Shown here piece after piece: positions 16,274-26,922 of a DNA stretch of 64,000 nt. This stretch comes from Aquirufa rosea. GTDB lineage: Bacteria; Bacteroidota; Bacteroidia; Cytophagales; Spirosomataceae. The DNA is taken from NCBI RefSeq assembly GCF_004118285.1, contig NZ_SDHY01000001.1:124001-188000 (forward strand), given 5' to 3'. The notes beneath the pieces are model-generated. The model saw nothing but the letters and a program-made list of their open reading frames with translations. It was not told the origin of the DNA and made no database searches. Position 1 is the stretch's first letter; each line of letters opens with the position of its first letter. The position numbers and the translations under genes were made by a program.

Positions 16274-18097
16274 TTATTTCTTCTTCTTCTTGGAGTTGCT
16301 GTTTTTTTGCTCTTTTTGTTGTTCTTCAATAGCCTTCATTTGATTTTGTAGATATTGAGAGAAACGTGATTTTTTAGCCCCCCCACCAGCAGCAATTTTT
16401 TTGCGATTTTCGTCTAATAATTGTTTGATTTTATCTTCATCCACAAATTTGCGAATAGCCAGTTGTTGACCTATTGTTACTAAGTTAGATACAAAGTAAT
16501 AAAAGCTTAATCCGGCAGGAAACGAGTTCATGACAAACATAAAGATAACCGGCGTTACATAAGCCATCATTTTCATATTAATAGGCTGCCCAGGTTGATC
16601 AGGTGTTATTTGATTGTTATAGTAACCATAAGCTAACTGAGAGATGGTCATTAATAAACAAAACAAACTGACATGAGAACCATAGAAAGGAATACTGAAT
16701 GGTAAATTTAGAACTGAATCATAAGTAGATAGATCATTAGCCCACCAGAATGATTCTTGACGTAAATTAATAAGGTTCGGAAATAACATGAAAACCGCCA
16801 TTAAAATAGGCATAGTAGCTAAAACAGGAATACAACCACTTAATGGATTAACACCTACTTCACTGTAAAGCTTCATGGTTTCCTGTTGAACTTTAGCGGC
16901 ATCATCCCCAATTTTTTCTTTAATAGCGGCTATCTCAGGTGCTAAAATTCTGGTTTTCGCCATGGATACATAAGATTTATATGTCAATGGCAATAAGGCT
17001 GTTTTAATGATTAAAACTAGTAATACTATGAGTAATCCATAATTAGAAACTATGCTCTCCAAAAAGTCAAACAAAGGAACAAAAACGTAACGGGTAATTG
17101 GCAATAAAAAGTCGTAGCTCAACTTTACGTTTTTACCAAATGATGGTGCTACATGCTTAATAATAGAATAGTCATTTGGTCCAAAATAAAATTTGAAATT
17201 AGATTTTCCTTGGCGTAAATCTTGACTCGAACCCGCTAAATAAGCATCTAAAGTTTTAATATTGGTAGTGTCATTCAAATTTGGAATACTACTTAAGGCA
17301 GCCTTTTGAAATTGGAAACCTTGAGGAATTAAACCGACAATAAAGTATTTCTTTTTGAATGTTACCCAATCTATAGCTGCAGTGATATTTTCTGATTCGT
17401 TTGCTGCAGGGTTTTCAGATAAATAATCAAATTCCTCATCTTCATGCAAAAGGTAATTGATGGTTGCCTTTCTTTCTTCTGCTACATCTTTTTCGGTTTG
17501 ATGTATATTTTCTTTCCAATGAATCTGGTATTCATTTCCCAACTCATTTCCAATGGCTGTGGCATCTATATGGTAATTTAATTCAAAGCCATCATTTCCT
17601 AAAGTATAGATTTGTTTGATGGATTTTCCTGAAGGTAAAGTGGTAGTAAATTCTACCTTGTCGGCACTTGCATTGGCTTGGTAAATAAGATTATTCAGTT
17701 TAGTTTTTTTGCCAGAAATGGCTAATTCAACCTCAAATTGATCTTTTTGGGCATCAAACAATTGCAAGCCTGCCTTTAAACCTTGGTTGTAGTTTTTGTA
17801 CGATTCGTAATTTTTCAAAGTCACTGAAACAATCTTACCACCGTGATTGCTTAGTTCAACTTTGATGTCTTTATTTTCCAAACTAAAGTTTTCTTCTTTG
17901 ATCGCAACAGCTGCAGAGTCATGTACCGCGGCCTGAACAGCTGCTACCACTTTATTAGTAGTATCTACTTTTTTAGGCTGATTGGGAGCAGCAACTTTAG
18001 TTTCTTGGGTAATCGGTTCCTTGGGTGCAAAGAAATATTGATAGCCCAATAACATGGCCAAAATCAATACTATACCGGTAACTGAATTTTTATCCAT
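16274..18097 (-). CDS. yidC: Membrane protein insertase YidC
   Basis: A 607-residue inner-membrane insertase and foldase working with or without SecYEG. An N-terminal transmembrane helix (about residues 6-21) is followed by a large periplasmic domain (about 60-340) and the conserved insertase core (about 345-560: LLPLTYKSYVSMAKTRILAPEI, NPLSGCIPVLATMPILMAVF, MFVMNSFPAGLSFYYFVSNL). The C-terminal tail is very lysine-rich (KNSNSKKKKK), as expected for ribosome contact. It lies between pyrG (17 bp upstream) and hemL. Confidence 0.97.
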   Translation of the reverse strand: MDKNSVTGIVLILAMLLGYQYFFAPKEPITQETKVAAPNQPKKVDTTNKVVAAVQAAVHDSAAVAIKEENFSLENKDIKVELSNHGGKIVSVTLKNYESYKNYNQGLKAGLQLFDAQKDQFEVELAISGKKTKLNNLIYQANASADKVEFTTTLPSGKSIKQIYTLGNDGFELNYHIDATAIGNELGNEYQIHWKENIHQTEKDVAEERKATINYLLHEDEEFDYLSENPAANESENITAAIDWVTFKKKYFIVGLIPQGFQFQKAALSSIPNLNDTTNIKTLDAYLAGSSQDLRQGKSNFKFYFGPNDYSIIKHVAPSFGKNVKLSYDFLLPITRYVFVPLFDFLESIVSNYGLLIVLLVLIIKTALLPLTYKSYVSMAKTRILAPEIAAIKEKIGDDAAKVQQETMKLYSEVGVNPLSGCIPVLATMPILMAVFMLFPNLINLRQESFWWANDLSTYDSVLNLPFSIPFYGSHVSLFCLLMTISQLAYGYYNNQITPDQPGQPINMKMMAYVTPVIFMFVMNSFPAGLSFYYFVSNLVTIGQQLAIRKFVDEDKIKQLLDENRKKIAAGGGAKKSRFSQYLQNQMKAIEEQQKEQKNSNSKKKKK

Positions 18098-18114
18098 AAG
18101 GTATGTCTAACTAA

Positions 18115-19821
<1,707 letters not shown>

Positions 19822-19865
19822 TTAATCCTATTTTTATTTTATCTTGCATTCTAAATAGTTTTTTC

Positions 19866-22800
19866 ATGTTAGCCACCCCTTTACAACTTTTTTCTGCTTC
19901 CGCAGGCTCAGGCAAAACCTACACGCTAACATTGGAGTACATCAAATTGGCTTTAAGTGAGGTGGATAATAATGGGTATTTTCGAAGAATTTTAGCTGTT
20001 ACTTTTACTATTAAAGCCGCCGAAGAGATGCGAACACGAATCGTGAAAGCTTTGGCAGGCTTATCGGCCTATCCCGATTATTTGAATATATCGGAAAAAG
20101 ATAAAAAGGAATCCTTATTGCTATTAAATAGAATTCACGATGATTTCAAAAAGGATGGATTGGATTTGAGTTTACTTGATATAGCATCTAGAGCCAAAAA
20201 TACTATTCAACAAATACTACAAGATTATGGTCTTTTTTCTGTTATGACCATTGATGCATTTGTTCAAAGACTGAGTAGTTCATTTGTGGATGAATTACAT
20301 TTACCTAGTCAGTTTGAAGTTATACTAGATTTAGATTCTTTAATGAATGATTTGATGGATCAACTACTGGATAAAGTAAATCAGTCAGGAGATCCTCAAT
20401 TAACCGAACTGGTTTTGTCTTTTGCAAGACAGGAAGTGATTGATGGTCGAAATTGGAATCGAATTAGACAAAGTTTAATGGATTTTTTGAAAATTGCTTT
20501 TAAGGAGGACTATTTTCAAATTAAGTCGGAAATGGATCGTTTCTCCATGTCCGATTTTATTCAAATTGAACTGCTTCTACTAGATAAAATGAATGCAGTG
20601 GAAGGTCAATTGATGCAAAATGCTCAGGCTTTTGTTTCGTTGGTTGATTACAAGCAAATTCCAGATTCCGAATTTGCTAATGGTGGTAATGGGACCATAA
20701 GTGTTTTTAGAAAATTGACTAATGGTGGCGGTATTGAATACAATAAATTTGTCAATTTACGCAAAGCTGTTGAACAAAATAAATGGTACGCTGCTAAGAC
20801 AAGTCCCTCTAATAAAGGGGAAATAGACTATATTTCTGAATATTTAAGTGAATTTGCAGGTGAATTTCTACAAATTTATGACGAAACAATTTCGAGATAT
20901 TTGTTGTACAAATTGATCAGTAAGGATTTAAAAAAAATGGCTTTGATTTCCTCTATTAATGAGGAATTACAGGTATATCAATTGGAACAATCTAGAATTT
21001 CAATTACAGAATTTGCTCGTAGAATTAATGAAATTATTTCTAAAGACCCTGTTCCATTTATTTATGAAAAATTAGGTGACCGTTATTTCCATATTTTAAT
21101 TGATGAATTTCAGGATACTTCCGTTTTGCAATGGAAAAATTTTATGCCCTTATTAGAAAATACGGTTTCATATGGCAAAGTTAATTTGTTGGTAGGGGAT
21201 GCGAAACAATCGATTTATAAATTTAGAGGAGGGGAAGTAAGTCTAATTGCTTCACTAGTAGCCAAAGATGCTAGTTTGTTAGGTTCAAAAATGAATCCTA
21301 GTGAATTGGATTATGTACGATTTGATTACTTATCACAACAAATTTCTTTGAATCAATTAGAAAGTAATTATCGAAGCGCTCCTGAAATAGTCAATTTTAA
21401 TAATGATTTATTTAGTTGGATAGCTCAACATGTTCCTTACCAAGAATTAAGTGCTTTATTGGAACCAGTTTATGGTCAACATTTGAAACAAATTCCCAAG
21501 GTAAGTTCTCAGGATATTTCTGGACAGGTGGACTTATTGGTTTTTGAGATGCCTTTGGATGATGAGGCACATGAGAATGTGGAATTGACTTGGATGTTCC
21601 ATCAGGTCGTTCATTTAATTAATTATAATCTATCATTGGGTTTTCGCTATGAGGATATGGCTATCCTGACGCGGAAAAATAAGGAAGCTAATTTTTTGGC
21701 TTTGCAATTAAAAGAAGCTGATTTTCCCATTATTTCAGCGGATTCATTATTGGTGTATTATTCTTATCCAGTTACTTTTATTTTGGCACTTTTGAAGCTG
21801 AAAGAGGATCCCAAGAAAAATTTGTTAGTATTTGAGGCTGCCTATTCATTGGCAAACACTCAAGGAAAAAGTCTGTCGGAGGAAGCTGCTGATTTTCTTG
21901 AGATGGAGAATTCGAGCTCGTATAATGCACAAGAGTTCCTCAATAAGTATATGCTTGAGTATTATCAATTGGAGATTAGTAGCGTTTGGCAAGAGGATAA
22001 TTTATATGATTTTGTTTTCCAGGTTATTGGTTTATTTGATCTTTTTAATCAGTCAGAAGGTTCTGATTATATTTTCAAGTTTCTGGATATCATTCAGGAT
22101 TTTACCCTGAAGGATACTCCATCCATTTCCGCGTTTTTAAGCTATTTTGAAAGTAATAAGCATAGTTTTACGATTGCTAGTCCAGAAAACGTCAATGCGA
22201 TCACGATTACTAGCATCCATAAATCAAAGGGATTAGAATATCCTGTAGTCATTTTACCATTTGCGTCTTGGTCTTTTCAAGCTAATGATCAAAGTAGAAT
22301 TTGGTATGATTTAAAAGAGGAAAAGGATAGTCTTGAATTGGCAGAAAATCAACTATTGCCATATTTCTACTCAAGAGTTAATGCCAAAGATTTAGACTAT
22401 TTCCCATCTTTAGCTACACAAAAACAGCAAGAAATGCATGCCGTTTTTTTAGATTCATTGAATATGTTATATGTGGCAACTACTCGTGCTAAACAGCATT
22501 TACATATTCTTTTAGCTACACCAAATGCGGAAGTTTCTGGAAGGACTAGAAGTTCTTTTCAAAAGTCTATTGGACAAATTCTGTTGGATTTTGTAGGTAA
22601 TAATTTGGATGAGGCTCATGCATATCCTCCTTATTTATGGCACGAATTTGTTTCCAATAGTCAATATTATTTATGGAACAAATCACCCGAATTTATTCAA
22701 GTTAAGCGTAAAAATTTGGATAATGATCATGTCAATTTGCTCATTCAAGGTGAAACTTTTGCCAAACCTGCTTTGCGTGTAAAATCATCTAAATCAGATG

Positions 22801-23192
22801 TATATACCTTGGCTAAAGAAAAACGGGAGCGCGGGGATTTAATTCATAAGCAATTGGAAAAGTTGAATTCTTATTTGGATGTAGATGCTAGTAATATCTT
22901 GCCAGAAATCATCGACTTGTTACAAGTAGAAACGGTAAGAGATTTTTTTGTACCTGGTGAATTGTTTATGTCGGAACAAGAAATTTTAATGTCTAATGGT
23001 CAAATTTTACGTCCAGACCGCGTCATAAAGAAAAATAATGCTTTAGTCGTGGTAGATTATAAAACCAGCCATAAAAAAGAGGAGCATATTAGTCAGGTGA
23101 AAAATTATTGTGAGGTTTTTAAATCTATGGGATTTACAGAGGTCAGTGGGGCTTTAATTTATACCGAAACCAAGGAAGTGGTATATGTGTAA
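19866..23192 (+). CDS. UvrD/AddA-like helicase with C-terminal PD-(D/E)XK nuclease
   Basis: A 1108-residue superfamily 1 helicase-nuclease, expected to unwind and resect double-strand breaks. Motif I is SASAGSGKT (residues 10-18), motif II DEFQDTS, motif III DAKQSIYKFRGGE, motif IV ESNYRSAPEI, motif V ITSIHKSKGLEYPVVI, motif VI ATTRAKQ. The C-terminus has a RecB-type nuclease core with VVVDYKTSHKKEEH followed by QVKNY. This is the architecture of AddA, but no AddB partner gene is adjacent. It overlaps the NlpC/P60 gene by 8 bp. Confidence 0.92.
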   Translation: MLATPLQLFSASAGSGKTYTLTLEYIKLALSEVDNNGYFRRILAVTFTIKAAEEMRTRIVKALAGLSAYPDYLNISEKDKKESLLLLNRIHDDFKKDGLDLSLLDIASRAKNTIQQILQDYGLFSVMTIDAFVQRLSSSFVDELHLPSQFEVILDLDSLMNDLMDQLLDKVNQSGDPQLTELVLSFARQEVIDGRNWNRIRQSLMDFLKIAFKEDYFQIKSEMDRFSMSDFIQIELLLLDKMNAVEGQLMQNAQAFVSLVDYKQIPDSEFANGGNGTISVFRKLTNGGGIEYNKFVNLRKAVEQNKWYAAKTSPSNKGEIDYISEYLSEFAGEFLQIYDETISRYLLYKLISKDLKKMALISSINEELQVYQLEQSRISITEFARRINEIISKDPVPFIYEKLGDRYFHILIDEFQDTSVLQWKNFMPLLENTVSYGKVNLLVGDAKQSIYKFRGGEVSLIASLVAKDASLLGSKMNPSELDYVRFDYLSQQISLNQLESNYRSAPEIVNFNNDLFSWIAQHVPYQELSALLEPVYGQHLKQIPKVSSQDISGQVDLLVFEMPLDDEAHENVELTWMFHQVVHLINYNLSLGFRYEDMAILTRKNKEANFLALQLKEADFPIISADSLLVYYSYPVTFILALLKLKEDPKKNLLVFEAAYSLANTQGKSLSEEAADFLEMENSSSYNAQEFLNKYMLEYYQLEISSVWQEDNLYDFVFQVIGLFDLFNQSEGSDYIFKFLDIIQDFTLKDTPSISAFLSYFESNKHSFTIASPENVNAITITSIHKSKGLEYPVVILPFASWSFQANDQSRIWYDLKEEKDSLELAENQLLPYFYSRVNAKDLDYFPSLATQKQQEMHAVFLDSLNMLYVATTRAKQHLHILLATPNAEVSGRTRSSFQKSIGQILLDFVGNNLDEAHAYPPYLWHEFVSNSQYYLWNKSPEFIQVKRKNLDNDHVNLLIQGETFAKPALRVKSSKSDVYTLAKEKRERGDLIHKQLEKLNSYLDVDASNILPEIIDLLQVETVRDFFVPGELFMSEQEILMSNGQILRPDRVIKKNNALVVVDYKTSHKKEEHISQVKNYCEVFKSMGFTEVSGALIYTETKEVVYV

Positions 23193-23700
23193 GAAAATTC
23201 TATTCATTTTATTAATAGGTATTCTGATATCTTCATGCTCTGTTTGGAAAAAAACGATGCAGTTTTTGGGTGTAAGTAAACCTCATGTGGAAAATAATAA
23301 TTATTCCATTAGAGAAGTAGATCAAATAATTCGTTCAGCTTATACTTATGTGGGTGTGCCTTATCGAACTGGAGGAATAGATGCAAAAGGGATGGATTGT
23401 TCTGGTTTATTATTTAGAATTTACGCCGATCAGAAAAGAGTAATTCCTAGGCTTTCCAAAGATCAAGCACAGTTTGGTTTACCTGTTTCTATTCAGGAAA
23501 TTCAAGTAGGGGATTGGATATTTTTTGCAACGAACAAGAGTAATTCTATTAACCATTCGGGGATAGTCTCTCAAATAAAATCAGCCAATGAAGTCTATTT
23601 TATACATGCAAGTACTTCCAAAGGAGTCAGAGAAGATAATTTATACCAGAAATATTGGTTAGGTAGTTTTGTTAAAATTATTCGACCTTATAAAAATTAA
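23185..23700 (+). CDS. NlpC/P60-family (C40) cell-wall peptidase lipoprotein
   Basis: A 171-residue lipoprotein peptidase that cuts peptide cross-bridges of peptidoglycan. The lipobox is ISSC (Cys at residue 18). The catalytic Cys is in GMDCSGLLF, the His in INHSGIV and the third polar position near VYFIHAST. It resembles Spr/MepS-type endopeptidases in size. The start overlaps the helicase 3' end by 8 bp, suggesting translational coupling, although the functions are not obviously related. Confidence 0.92.
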   Translation: MCKKILFILLIGILISSCSVWKKTMQFLGVSKPHVENNNYSIREVDQIIRSAYTYVGVPYRTGGIDAKGMDCSGLLFRIYADQKRVIPRLSKDQAQFGLPVSIQEIQVGDWIFFATNKSNSINHSGIVSQIKSANEVYFIHASTSKGVREDNLYQKYWLGSFVKIIRPYKN

Positions 23701-23733
23701 TGATTGCCATAAGGATAAAAGCTTAGCTTGATG

Positions 23734-23741
23734 TATTTTTG
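23734..23741 (+). promoter_or_regulatory. -7 element TATTTTTG upstream of the polyamine genes
   Basis: TATTTTTG followed by CA fits TAnnTTTG and lies 20 bp before the start at 23762, giving a leader of roughly 14 nt. No clear -33 TTTG at normal spacing. Confidence 0.5.
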
Positions 23742-23761
23742 CATTCTTTTTAAATGAAACT

Positions 23762-24976
23762 ATGTCAAAAAAGGTAATTGTTATTGGTGCTGGTGGTGTT
23801 GGAAATGTTGTTGCTAAGAAATGTGCGATGAATCCACAGGTATTTTCTGAAGTAGTCTTAGCTTCTAGAACCTTGTCAAAATGTGATGCCATCGCTAGGG
23901 AAGCTGAAGAGATAGGTTTGCCTATTTCTATTAGGACCCGACAAGTAGATGCTGATTCTGTTCCTGAATTAGTGAAGTTATTTACCGAGGAAAAGCCTTT
24001 TATGGTGATTAATGTGGCCTTGCCTTACCAAGATTTAACGATTATGGATGCTTGTTTAGCTACGGGTGTTCACTATTTAGATACGGCAAACTATGAGCCT
24101 AAAGATGAAGCTAAGTTTGAATATTCTTGGCAATGGGCTTATCAAGAAAAATTTAAAGAGGCTGGATTAATGGCGCTTTTGGGTTGTGGATTTGACCCAG
24201 GTGTTACAGGTGTTTATACGGCTTATGCCAATAAGCATCATTTTGATGAAATGCATTATTTGGATATTATTGATTGTAATGCAGGAGACCATGGTAAGGC
24301 CTTTGCAACTAATTTTAATCCAGAAATTAATATCAGAGAAATTACTCAGAAAGGTAAATATTGGGAAAATGGTCAATGGGTAGAAATTGAACCTATGTCA
24401 ATTCACAAGCCTATTGAATACCCTAATATTGGCCCTAAAGAATCTTATTTGTTGTACCATGAAGAGCTTGAATCCTTAACCAAGAACTTCCCTACACTGA
24501 AAAGAGCGCGTTTTTGGATGACTTTTGGTCAAGCGTATTTAACTCATTTAGAGGTATTACAAAATGTTGGTATGACTTCCATTCAACCTATCAAATTCAA
24601 TGGAATGGATATCGTGCCTTTGGAATTTCTGAAAGCAGTTCTACCAGAACCTGGTACCCTTGGCGAGAATTATTCTGGACAAACATCTATTGGTTGTCAA
24701 ATCAAGGGTATCAAAGATGGAAAAGATACAACCTATTATGTCTACAATAATTGTCACCATGCTGAATGCTACAAAGAAGTGCAAGCGCAAGGTGTGAGTT
24801 ATACCACTGGAGTTCCAGCCATGATTGGGGCAAGTTTAATGATTCAAGGAGAATGGATGAAACCAGGTGTATATAATGTGGAAGAGTTTAATCCTGATCC
24901 ATTCATGAAGATGCTAAATATTCATGGTTTACCATGGCATGAATTGCACAACATAACGCTGCCTCATGAGTATTAG
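23762..24976 (+). CDS. Carboxynorspermidine/carboxyspermidine dehydrogenase (saccharopine dehydrogenase family)
   Basis: A 404-residue NAD(P)-dependent enzyme that condenses a diamine with aspartate semialdehyde to a carboxylated polyamine. The nucleotide-binding motif GAGGVGNVVAKK (residues 9-20) is at the N-terminus, followed by the saccharopine-dehydrogenase-like DACLATGVHYLDTANYEP and GCGFDPGVTGV segments. The directly following gene is carboxynorspermidine decarboxylase (11-bp overlap), which makes this assignment much more likely than lysine metabolism. Together they give spermidine or norspermidine without S-adenosylmethionine decarboxylase. Confidence 0.9.
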   Translation: MSKKVIVIGAGGVGNVVAKKCAMNPQVFSEVVLASRTLSKCDAIAREAEEIGLPISIRTRQVDADSVPELVKLFTEEKPFMVINVALPYQDLTIMDACLATGVHYLDTANYEPKDEAKFEYSWQWAYQEKFKEAGLMALLGCGFDPGVTGVYTAYANKHHFDEMHYLDIIDCNAGDHGKAFATNFNPEINIREITQKGKYWENGQWVEIEPMSIHKPIEYPNIGPKESYLLYHEELESLTKNFPTLKRARFWMTFGQAYLTHLEVLQNVGMTSIQPIKFNGMDIVPLEFLKAVLPEPGTLGENYSGQTSIGCQIKGIKDGKDTTYYVYNNCHHAECYKEVQAQGVSYTTGVPAMIGASLMIQGEWMKPGVYNVEEFNPDPFMKMLNIHGLPWHELHNITLPHEY

Positions 24977-26114
24977 ACCTCAAGTTAGTTATTCTACTAT
25001 TCCTTCTCCTTGCTTTGTTTTGGAAGAAAATCTTTTGATTAAAAATCTTCAATTATTGCAAAGGGTACAGCAGGAAGCAGGTATTGACATTATTTGTGCG
25101 CTAAAAGGATTTTCTTTTTATCACGAATTTCCATTAGTCAAACAGTATTTGGCTGGTGCCACGGCAAGTTCATTGCATGAGGCCCGACTTGCTTACGAGG
25201 AAATGGGGGTAAAGTGTCATGTGTACTCGCCTGCCTATTTAGAACATGAATTTGAGGAACTGGCTTCCTATACAAGTCATCTTTCTTTTAATTCCTTAAA
25301 TCAATACCAACAATATTATACTAGAGCGAAAGAAAAGGGGATTTCATGCGGAGTCCGAATTAATCCTGAATATGCAGAGGTGGATACCGATATGTATAAT
25401 CCATGTGTAGCAGGTTCTAGGTTAGGAATTAGGCGATCGGATTTAGGCTCACATTTACCGGATGGTATTGAAGGATTGCATTCGCATACTTTATGTGAAA
25501 ATGATTCTTTTGTTCTAGAAAGAACATTGTCGGTTATTGAAGAAAAATTTGGTGATCTTTTACCTCAAATATCTTGGTTAAATCTGGGTGGTGGACATCT
25601 CATTACGCGAGCTGATTATGATGTTAATCATTTGATTCAACTATTAAAGGGCTTTAAATCCAAGTATCCTAATTTATCCATTATTATGGAACCTGGTTCA
25701 GCTATTGGTTGGCAAACAGGTTTTCTTAAGTCAACGGTGTTAGATATCGTTGACTCAGCAGGCATTCAAGTAGCAATACTGGATGTTTCATTTGCAGCTC
25801 ATATGCCCGATACCTTGGAAATGCCTTATAAACCTAGAATTAGATATGCATATCATGAGCCTGTTGAAGGAAAACCTACCTACCGATTTGGCGGTATGAC
25901 TTGTTTAGCGGGGGATTATTACGGTGATTATTCTTTTGATGAACCATTAAAAATTGGGGATGAGATTATCTTGGAAGATATGATTCATTATACGATGGTT
26001 AAAACAACCACTTTTAATGGTGTTAACCTACCAAGTATTGGCAAGTTAAATACCCGAAATGAATTTGTGTTGTATAAAAGGTTTGGTTACGAATCGTTTA
26101 AAGATCGCTTGTAA
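24966..26114 (+). CDS. nspC: Carboxynorspermidine decarboxylase
   Basis: A 382-residue fold-III PLP decarboxylase completing polyamine synthesis by decarboxylating carboxyspermidine or carboxynorspermidine. The N-terminal YSTIPSPCFVLEENLL and the PLP Lys in ICALKGFSF are visible, with LGIRRSDLG and LNLGGGHLITRADYD (phosphate-binding glycines) and EPGSAIGW further on. The closing motif GMTCLAGDYYGDY contains the conserved Cys-x-x-x-Asp of this group. It is translationally coupled to the dehydrogenase upstream. A palindromic hairpin follows at 26166. Confidence 0.93.
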   Translation: MSIRPQVSYSTIPSPCFVLEENLLIKNLQLLQRVQQEAGIDIICALKGFSFYHEFPLVKQYLAGATASSLHEARLAYEEMGVKCHVYSPAYLEHEFEELASYTSHLSFNSLNQYQQYYTRAKEKGISCGVRINPEYAEVDTDMYNPCVAGSRLGIRRSDLGSHLPDGIEGLHSHTLCENDSFVLERTLSVIEEKFGDLLPQISWLNLGGGHLITRADYDVNHLIQLLKGFKSKYPNLSIIMEPGSAIGWQTGFLKSTVLDIVDSAGIQVAILDVSFAAHMPDTLEMPYKPRIRYAYHEPVEGKPTYRFGGMTCLAGDYYGDYSFDEPLKIGDEIILEDMIHYTMVKTTTFNGVNLPSIGKLNTRNEFVLYKRFGYESFKDRL

Positions 26115-26165
26115 AATATCAAGTTTATTGATAAAACTTACCCATTCAATTGCTTAATTTCACCT

Positions 26166-26198
26166 AGCTTTGTCAACTTTTGAAAAGTTGACAAAGCT
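26166..26198. terminator. Perfect 16-bp inverted repeat between nspC and tRNA-Ala
   Basis: Arms AGCTTTGTCAACTTTT and AAAAGTTGACAAAGCT with a single G between them form an unbroken stem. It lies between convergent genes (nspC on plus, tRNA-Ala on minus), where a bidirectional terminator is expected. However, neither side is followed directly by a T-run, so it could also be a repeated extragenic palindrome or a protein site. Confidence 0.55.
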
Positions 26199-26275
26199 GA
26201 CTTCTCTTCATCAAAAAAAATGTAGAACAAAGATGCGAATTATCATTCATCATTCTCTATTCTACATTGATTAAG

Positions 26276-26349
<74 letters not shown>

Positions 26350-26397
26350 GACATATGGGTACAAATTTCATGAATATTAACTGAAATTGCAAGGTTA

Positions 26398-26919
26398 TTA
26401 GAAATTTACTCTTACCCCAATTCCTCCTTGAACGTGGAAAAAGAATGGGTTGGGTGCTATTTCATTATAAAAACCGATCTCCCCGAAAAATGATAAATTT
26501 GGTGCATCTACTGGATAAAATTCAATTCCGCCTAACGCCGCTGCCCCAAATCCACCATTGTTAGTGGCTGTATTACTGCCTTTTAAATATAAGTCTCTAG
26601 AAGTATACTGAGGACCAAAGCCATAATATGTATGAATATCTGAATTGACTAGGGTAGGATGATGCCATAAGTAGAGGGCATTCATCGTAAATCCAATGTT
26701 CTTAAATGTACCATCTTTGTAATTGCGATCAGTTCCCCAAAGTCCACCGTACGCCCCAACATTGATTTCTACCGCATTAATTCCATTACTCAAGTATCTT
26801 CTCGCCATAAATCCACCCGGTTCTCCAATTCTGAAACCAGATGCCCAATCCTGAATTTGACCGAACGTCAATGAGGAGATACAAGTAAATAATAAAATAA
26901 ATAGGCTCTTTTTAAACAT
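26398..26919 (-). CDS. Small outer-membrane beta-barrel-like protein of unknown function
   Basis: A 173-residue protein with a signal peptide (residues 1-20, ending SSLTFGQ) and alternating hydrophobic/glycine-rich strands (GFMARRYLSNGINAVEINVGAY, FYGFGPQYTS, AAALGGIEFYP), ending in VQGGIGVRVNF with a C-terminal Phe as in outer-membrane barrels. I do not recognise a named family. It starts 3 bp after hisC on the same strand, so it may be the last gene of the his transcript, although nothing in it suggests histidine synthesis. Confidence 0.75.
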   Translation of the reverse strand: MFKKSLFILLFTCISSLTFGQIQDWASGFRIGEPGGFMARRYLSNGINAVEINVGAYGGLWGTDRNYKDGTFKNIGFTMNALYLWHHPTLVNSDIHTYYGFGPQYTSRDLYLKGSNTATNNGGFGAAALGGIEFYPVDAPNLSFFGEIGFYNEIAPNPFFFHVQGGIGVRVNF

Positions 26920-26922
26920 ATA

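Noticed and set aside
21832-22110. 92-codon frame-shifted ORF inside the helicase gene
   Set aside because: Overlaps the intact helicase frame and contains no recognisable domain; the helicase motifs continue on both sides without a break.
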